Below, one piece after another: positions 8,471 through 12,500 of a DNA stretch of 12,500 nucleotides. Source of the DNA: Stramonita haemastoma. Lineage: Eukaryota; Mollusca; Gastropoda; Neogastropoda; Muricidae. The notes beneath the pieces are model-generated. The model had not been told where the DNA came from. It made no database searches and saw nothing but the letters and a program-made list of their open reading frames with translations. Location of the stretch: positions 23,175,076-23,187,575 of the forward strand of contig CM060320.1 in assembly GCA_030674155.1 (NCBI GenBank), read 5' to 3'. A program made the translations under genes and the position numbers. Each line of letters starts with the position of its first letter. Positions within the stretch are counted from its first letter, which is position 1.

Positions 8471-8744
8471 TAAAGGTGTTTTTAATCAGCGAGTGTTTTG
8501 TCTCGCAATCAACTGAGTTACCAGAGTCTGTCATCATCTGAACTGTTAACCTGGCTTCTTTGTATTGGCGTTGGTATTAATTAAACATGTTTTTACGCTT
8601 TAGTTTAAGAGTTATTTCGCTTTCAATTCAGCCCTCTTCCAACTGTTTATATATTTTTTTCTTTATTTTTTACTTTGGAATTAAGCATACCAGTCGACCT
8701 TAAGAGAGAAGGACTATAGTGGTAGTGCAAGTGGTGGAGGTGGT
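8471..8744. other. Unassigned spacer
   Basis: No gene or recognised repeat. Moderate AT content with T runs near 8650-8672. Confidence 0.45.
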
Positions 8745-8925
8745 GGTGTATGTATGTGTGCGTTTGTGTGTGTGCTTGTATGTGCATGTATTTGCGTGTG
8801 TGTATGTGCATGTATTTGCCTGTGTGTATGTGTGTGTGCTTCTGTGTGTGCTTGTGTGTGTGTGTGTGTGTGTGCGCGCGCGGGCATGCACGTACACATG
8901 CACGTGCCCACACGTGTGTTAGATT
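8745..8925. repeat. Imperfect (GT)n minisatellite ending in alternating purine-pyrimidine DNA
   Basis: A roughly 24-base unit (GTATGTGCATGTATTTGC plus GTGTGT) is repeated twice at about 8776-8822. It grades into (GT)n and then GCGCGCGCGGGCATGCACGTACACATGCACGTGCCC, which alternates almost strictly between purine and pyrimidine and is partly self-complementary. Confidence 0.85.
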
Positions 8926-9399
8926 ATCAATGGAACCCAGAGGACTAAGGGTAAGGATTTATGATAATCTCTGTCCCAGGTCAACTAACATGAAGACCTG
9001 CTAACTCCTCAATCTCCTTACGGGATACTTATTTACAGCAGACAACCTATCAATTTAAAAAGCTCTTAAGCCGAACTAAGCTTTGATGTTTGAGTTTTGG
9101 AATCGCCCAAAATTCTTCTTCCACTTCCTAATGTTCTTTTTTTTCCACTTGGCCAATCTTTTAGCCTGAAGAAGGTTTTAAATAAACTGAAAATTTGTTC
9201 TGCCAGACATTTGGGTGTTGTGTCTTTACATGTCTGCTTGTCTGTTTACTCTCTCAAAGTCATGGACCCACAGGACTGAAGCCAAAACCCATCCTATCCA
9301 CCCACCCACACATACCTACATATAAGAGGTAAGCCTACTTGTAGCAATAACATTGTTCTGGTTGTTGTTACAGAGCACCACAGTGGTCAAGAAGTGGAC
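8926..9399. other. Upstream region of the receptor gene
   Basis: No repeat is recognised. It may contain the promoter or an upstream exon or intron of the receptor, but I see no certain TATA box or initiator. AG|GTAAGC at 9327-9333 is a strong splice-donor match, and the T-rich stretch ending TTACAG at 9373 is a plausible acceptor. Between them lies a 45-base segment. Confidence 0.5.
9368..9373 (+). other. Candidate splice acceptor (TTACAG) before the receptor start
   Basis: TTGTTCTGGTTGTTGTTACAG is a T-rich tract ending in CAG, 26 bases before the start codon. If used, it would join upstream 5' UTR or coding sequence to this exon. Confidence 0.45.
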
Positions 9400-10485
9400 A
9401 TGGCTAGCCTGCTGGCTGCCGGCGTGTTCGTGGTCCTTGCCTGTCTCCTGTCCTTGCTGGTCAACATCTTCGCTCTCTTCCTCTTCTTCAGGCGCAAGCG
9501 ACTCCGCATCCGAGCCCACCTCATCCCCCTCTTCCACCTGGCGGCTGTGGATTTGCTGGCGGTGGTCACGTGGTCTGCTCTGTCCGTAGCCATCGCCGTC
9601 GCTGATTGGTCCCCTTCACTTAACGTGTGCCACGCACATGCGTACTTCGGGTCTTTGTGGAACATGCTGCACGTGCATACATTGGTGGTGCTGGCCATAG
9701 AACGAGCTCTCCGATTGGTCAAACCTTCGCTTCACGTGACCATTTTCGCGCCCAGAGTTGTCCTGTTTCTGCTAGCTGGTGTGTGGTGTTTCGATGTGGT
9801 GTTGTCCTCCATCCCGCATTTCGGATGGCTGGACGTGAAGTTGGTCCAAGACCAGATGCAGTGCGTGGTGGATTTTGACAGGAGCATCACCATACTGGAT
9901 TTCGATTTCTGCCTCCGTTTAGCCCTGCCTGTCTTCCTGTTCATCCTGCCCTGTTTCCTTCTCTCTTTTTGGAAGGTGTGGAGGGCCAAGAAGAACGCCT
10001 CCTCCACGGGGGAAATCTACCTGGAGACCAACCCCTACTGCACTGGGCCAGCTTACACGGAGAGAGTGACCCACTTCCAGAAAAGGTTCAAGGAAGTCGG
10101 GGTCAAGGCTGTAAAACCTAGGCTGGGCACCAAGGTCTTCACTGACCAAGGCTACGTCACGGATTCGGACTCTGACGTCGACAACGTCACTGCTGCGGAA
10201 CTGCGAAGTCCGAGAAAAGTGTACTCTCTGGCGAGGAGGGAGTACGTGTTGTTGAAGACTTACGTCATTGTGACTTGTGTGTATGTTCTTATGTGGCTTC
10301 CTTACACGGCCTTGACCCTCGTGGTGAACTATGACCCTTACAGGGATGTCCCCGGGTGGCTGGTCACCTTGATCACTTATCTCACGCACTGTACGCAGTT
10401 TGTAGTGCCTGTGGTTTATCTGGGCTATAATGCCTCTTTTCGCAGGTGTGTTTTGAAAACCCTTTGTGGGTGGCGTAAAAAGTGA
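9400..10485 (+). CDS. Orphan class A (rhodopsin-like) G-protein-coupled receptor, single exon in window
   Basis: The product is a 361-residue plasma-membrane receptor predicted to signal through heterotrimeric G proteins; the ligand is unknown. ATG at 9400 is the first Met after the in-frame stop at 9277-9279 and has G at -3 and +4. A GTG two codons earlier is not a credible start. Seven hydrophobic segments lie at about 4-30, 41-67, 78-100, 117-139, 170-193, 284-306 and 318-341. Class A marks are N22 in TM1, D51 in TM2, C77 paired with C155, E101-R102 ending TM3, W129 in TM4, W299-x-P301 in TM6 and P337xxY340 in TM7. Intracellular loop 3 is long (about 194-283), with an acidic DSDSDVD patch. 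The C-tail is short, with Cys356 possibly palmitoylated. It departs from consensus in ERA for D/ERY and V336 for the NPxxY asparagine. The extracellular N-terminus is almost absent, so an upstream exon is possible. The second extracellular loop recalls GPR161-like, melatonin or amine receptors, but I cannot assign a subfamily. Confidence 0.92.
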   Translation: MASLLAAGVFVVLACLLSLLVNIFALFLFFRRKRLRIRAHLIPLFHLAAVDLLAVVTWSALSVAIAVADWSPSLNVCHAHAYFGSLWNMLHVHTLVVLAIERALRLVKPSLHVTIFAPRVVLFLLAGVWCFDVVLSSIPHFGWLDVKLVQDQMQCVVDFDRSITILDFDFCLRLALPVFLFILPCFLLSFWKVWRAKKNASSTGEIYLETNPYCTGPAYTERVTHFQKRFKEVGVKAVKPRLGTKVFTDQGYVTDSDSDVDNVTAAELRSPRKVYSLARREYVLLKTYVIVTCVYVLMWLPYTALTLVVNYDPYRDVPGWLVTLITYLTHCTQFVVPVVYLGYNASFRRCVLKTLCGWRKK

Positions 10486-10570
10486 AAAAATCAAGGATAT
10501 TTAAAAGAAAAAAAAAAGGAAGACATTGATTCTGAAGAAAGTGTTACTGAGAAAGCAGTGCCTTTTTTTT

Positions 10571-10572
<2 letters not shown>
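10486..10572. other. Receptor 3' flank
   Basis: An A-rich stretch (10502-10516) and a T run follow the stop. No AATAAA polyadenylation signal is evident before the (CT)n tract, so the 3' UTR probably extends through the repeats or uses a variant signal. Confidence 0.4.

Positions 10573-10573
<1 letters not shown>

Positions 10574-10660
<87 letters not shown>
10574..10660. repeat. (CT)n microsatellite
   Basis: About 43 CT units, 90 bases after the receptor stop codon and probably inside its 3' UTR. Confidence 0.97.
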
Positions 10661-10664
<4 letters not shown>

Positions 10665-10737
10665 GAGTACCAGGGTTAATGGCTCCAACTTGATTTATAA
10701 GATCATGTGAGTCATACACACTCAGATTATCTACGCA

Positions 10738-10741
<4 letters not shown>

Positions 10742-10811
<70 letters not shown>
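10742..10811. repeat. (TA)n microsatellite
   Basis: About 35 TA units, self-complementary and able to extrude a cruciform. Confidence 0.97.
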
Positions 10812-10814
<3 letters not shown>

Positions 10815-12260
10815 ACTGAGTGCATTAGTTTGGCCAGTGCTAAATCTTGGGGTATTTTACTTTTATAATGTATTTTGTATTCGTGATTATGACATTATTT
10901 AACTAGTGTTTAATTGTATTTATTTATCTATTTTTTTGTTTGATATGGGCATTCTGTTATTGATTATGAACTATGTCTACCATGTGTTGAATCTTTCTTT
11001 CTTTTTTTTGTTGTTTACTTTATTTATTCATTTTTATTTTATAGCACTTAAAGTCAAAGCAGATTTCTCTGCATAAAATTCAGGCTGCTCTCCCGAGGGA
11101 GAGCGCGTCGCCTTTAGAGCAGCGCCACCCATTATTTTTTATTTTCCTGTCTGCACCTGAATTTTTTCCCTACCAGAGTGGCTTTCGTCTACATAATTTT
11201 GCCAGGGACAACTCTCTTGTTGCCGTGGGTTCTTTTACATGATCTGAATGATGATGTGTAACACACGGGACCTCAGTTTATCGTCTCATTCGAAAGACTA
11301 GCATCCAGAACACACCACTTCTGGTCTAATGGATGGGAGAAATGTTTCTGGGTAAAACGGGGATCAAACCACCGTACATTTTCGACCCAGAATCTTCGCT
11401 TTCAAGGCAGGTGCGTTACCTCTAGATCACCAGTCCGCCATTATATTTGATAATAGCACCATGTTTGTGATTATAAAGGAATGTCGCCAGTTTTAAATCT
11501 TAATTATTTTCTTTACTTGATATGTACATCGTATGCGTGACTGAAAATTTTCAGCCAATGTCTAATCTTGCTTCTTTTTTTCATTTATTATATTCGTGAT
11601 TGTGAAAAAAAAAAATCAGCCAAGGTTTTAATTTTACTTCTTTCTGACTTAACACGTGTATTATACGTGTGATAGTACAGCCACTACAGCATCATACTGG
11701 ATTTTGATTTCATCTGTGCATTATATTAACTTGAGATTATGAAGTGGTTTAGCCAGTCCTAAATCGTAATCATTTTTTTTTAATCTAATATGTGCGTCAT
11801 ATTTGTCATTATGAACTTGTTCAGCCAGTGTTGAATCGAACTTATTTTTAACTTAATGATATGTGCATTCTATTTGTTAGTATGAAAAAATGTGGCCGTG
11901 TTTAAAATCTTTTTCTTCTTTTTTTTAAACTTAATATGTGCATTAGATTTGTAATCATGAAATAGTTCAACCAGTGTTTAACCTTGTTTTAAAAAGTGTT
12001 TAACCTTGTTTTAAAAAAAAAAAAAAGTTGAAATGTGCATTGCATTGATGGTTACGAAATTGTTAAGCCAGTGGATTTTTCTTTTTTTTCTTTTTTTTTT
12101 TACTTCATAATTATACACCTTATATTCATGGTTATGAAAGATTTCAGTTAGACTTAAATCTAATGAATTTTACTTGATATAACTTATACATTATATTTGT
12201 GCTTGTGAAATATTTCAACCAGTGTTTAATCCTACTTAGTCTTTATTTTGATATACATAT
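10812..12260. repeat. Degenerate ~70-75-bp minisatellite, about 14 units, interrupted by a SINE
   Basis: Units share the approximate plan ATATGTGCATTATATTTGTG, then ATTATGAAAT, then GTTCAGCCAGTGTTTAATCT, then a T-rich stretch. The AGCCAGTG-TTTAATCT motif or a variant recurs near 10835, 10910, 10980, 11488, 11552, 11619, 11684, 11745, 11822, 11894, 11969, 12065, 12146 and 12219. Spacing is about 62-96 bases, leaving aside the gap filled by the SINE. No reading frame is conserved, so it is not coding. Confidence 0.85.
11030..11440 (-). mobile_element. Third SINE type (family C), tRNA-derived, about 400 bp, inserted in the minisatellite
   Basis: On the minus strand a tRNA-like head carries A-box-like TGATCTAGAGGTAACGC (about 11430-11414) and B box GGTTTGATCCCC (11370-11359). 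It leads to a body containing GTCTTTCGAATGAGACGATA and AACTGAGGTCCCGTG (11299-11262). It then runs through GAACCCACGGCAACAAGAG and TTGTCCCTGGCAAAATTATG to an end rich in TAAAT around 11040. The core is shared with families A and B. The type is familiar from mollusc genomes, but I give no family name. Confidence 0.85.
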
Positions 12261-12291
12261 TTTTCGATATCTTCCAAGAAGTCATCATAGT

Positions 12292-12293
<2 letters not shown>

Positions 12294-12377
<84 letters not shown>
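12294..12377. repeat. (GA)n microsatellite
   Basis: About 41 GA units with one interruption near 12336, directly abutting the tail of the last SINE copy. Confidence 0.97.
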
Positions 12378-12381
<4 letters not shown>

Positions 12382-12500
12382 TTCTTTTATATCGAGAATA
12401 ACAGAATAAGCAAGCATGTGCTTTTTTTTATTCGGTCCCCGTGTGTATGCAGTTTTGTAAATGTTGTCATCTGTTCCCACCGGCACACGATGGCCTACTC
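12377..12500 (-). mobile_element. SINE family A, copy 8, 3' half (head outside window)
   Basis: The minus strand reads GAGTAGGCCATCGTGTGCCG, then GAACAGATGACAACATTTAC, the GGGGACCGAATAAAAAAAAG block, TTATTCTGTTATTCTCGATA and AAAAGAATAAA, then (CT)n. The window ends inside the body, so completeness on the 5' side is unknown. Confidence 0.9.

Noticed and set aside
9394..9399. Receptor start at a GTG two codons upstream of the ATG
   Set aside because: GTG is not a normal start in animal nuclear genes. The ATG at 9400 has a good initiation context.
9387..10494. Minus-strand and alternative-frame open frames across the receptor
   Set aside because: The plus-strand frame has seven membrane segments and class A landmarks. 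The others are composition shadows of GC-rich coding DNA.
10742..10811. (TA)n as a promoter TATA region
   Set aside because: It is a 35-unit microsatellite downstream of the receptor, with no gene start next to it.
11041..11460. ATAGCAC at 11041-11047 and 11453-11459 as target-site duplication of the third SINE
   Set aside because: The right copy lies 13 bases beyond the apparent end of the tRNA-like head, and in between is sequence that fits the minisatellite. The match is short in AT-rich DNA.

Overview
The window looks like nuclear DNA of a mollusc, most likely a marine gastropod. The signs are: long (CA/GT)n, (GA/CT)n, (TA)n and (CAGA)n microsatellites that dominate the spacers; several tRNA-derived SINEs of a mollusc-like type; a non-LTR retrotransposon with an apurinic-type endonuclease and reverse transcriptase; and one metazoan seven-transmembrane receptor in a single open exon. 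Nothing prokaryotic is present: no operons, no Shine-Dalgarno sites, no CRISPR array. The gastropod placement is inference from repeat style, not from a database match.

Layout. 1-2600 is one uninterrupted minus-strand reading frame (866 codons, open at the left edge) encoding the endonuclease plus reverse transcriptase of a LINE. It ends 5' at a (CA)n tract in its own sense. 2640-3180 holds a (TG)n tract, then two copies of a SINE (called family A here) back to back as a 61-bp-arm palindrome. 3180-5345 is a dense block of microsatellites, (GA)n, (GGCAA)n, (CAGA)n, (GT)n, (CA)n and (CT)n, with three more family A pieces buried in or beside them and a degenerate (AAGTC)-type pentanucleotide array. 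5346-6850 is mostly unassigned AT-rich DNA, with a (CTTT)n run, (GT)n runs and a small ~60-bp tandem array made of the SINE A 3' tail. 6850-8270 holds the best complete SINE A, the 5' part of a second SINE, (GT)n runs, and an internally deleted SINE A sitting inside (GT)n. 8275-8930 is imperfect (GT)n.

The only host-type gene is at 9400-10485 on the plus strand: a 361-residue class A (rhodopsin-like) G-protein-coupled receptor of unknown ligand. It is visibly more GC-rich than its surroundings. A good splice acceptor just upstream suggests the coding exon may be preceded by other exons. After it come (CT)n and (TA)n tracts, then a degenerate minisatellite of roughly 70-75 bp period and about 14 visible units (10812-12260) that a third SINE (about 11030-11440) has split. 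The window ends in another (GA)n-flanked SINE A copy.

The LINE and the SINEs are probably functionally linked, since SINEs need a LINE reverse transcriptase. The LINE's 3' end lies outside the window, so it cannot be shown that this LINE is the partner. The most notable pattern is that SINE A copies repeatedly sit inside or next to microsatellites, with (CT)n in the same orientation relative to the SINE in three copies.
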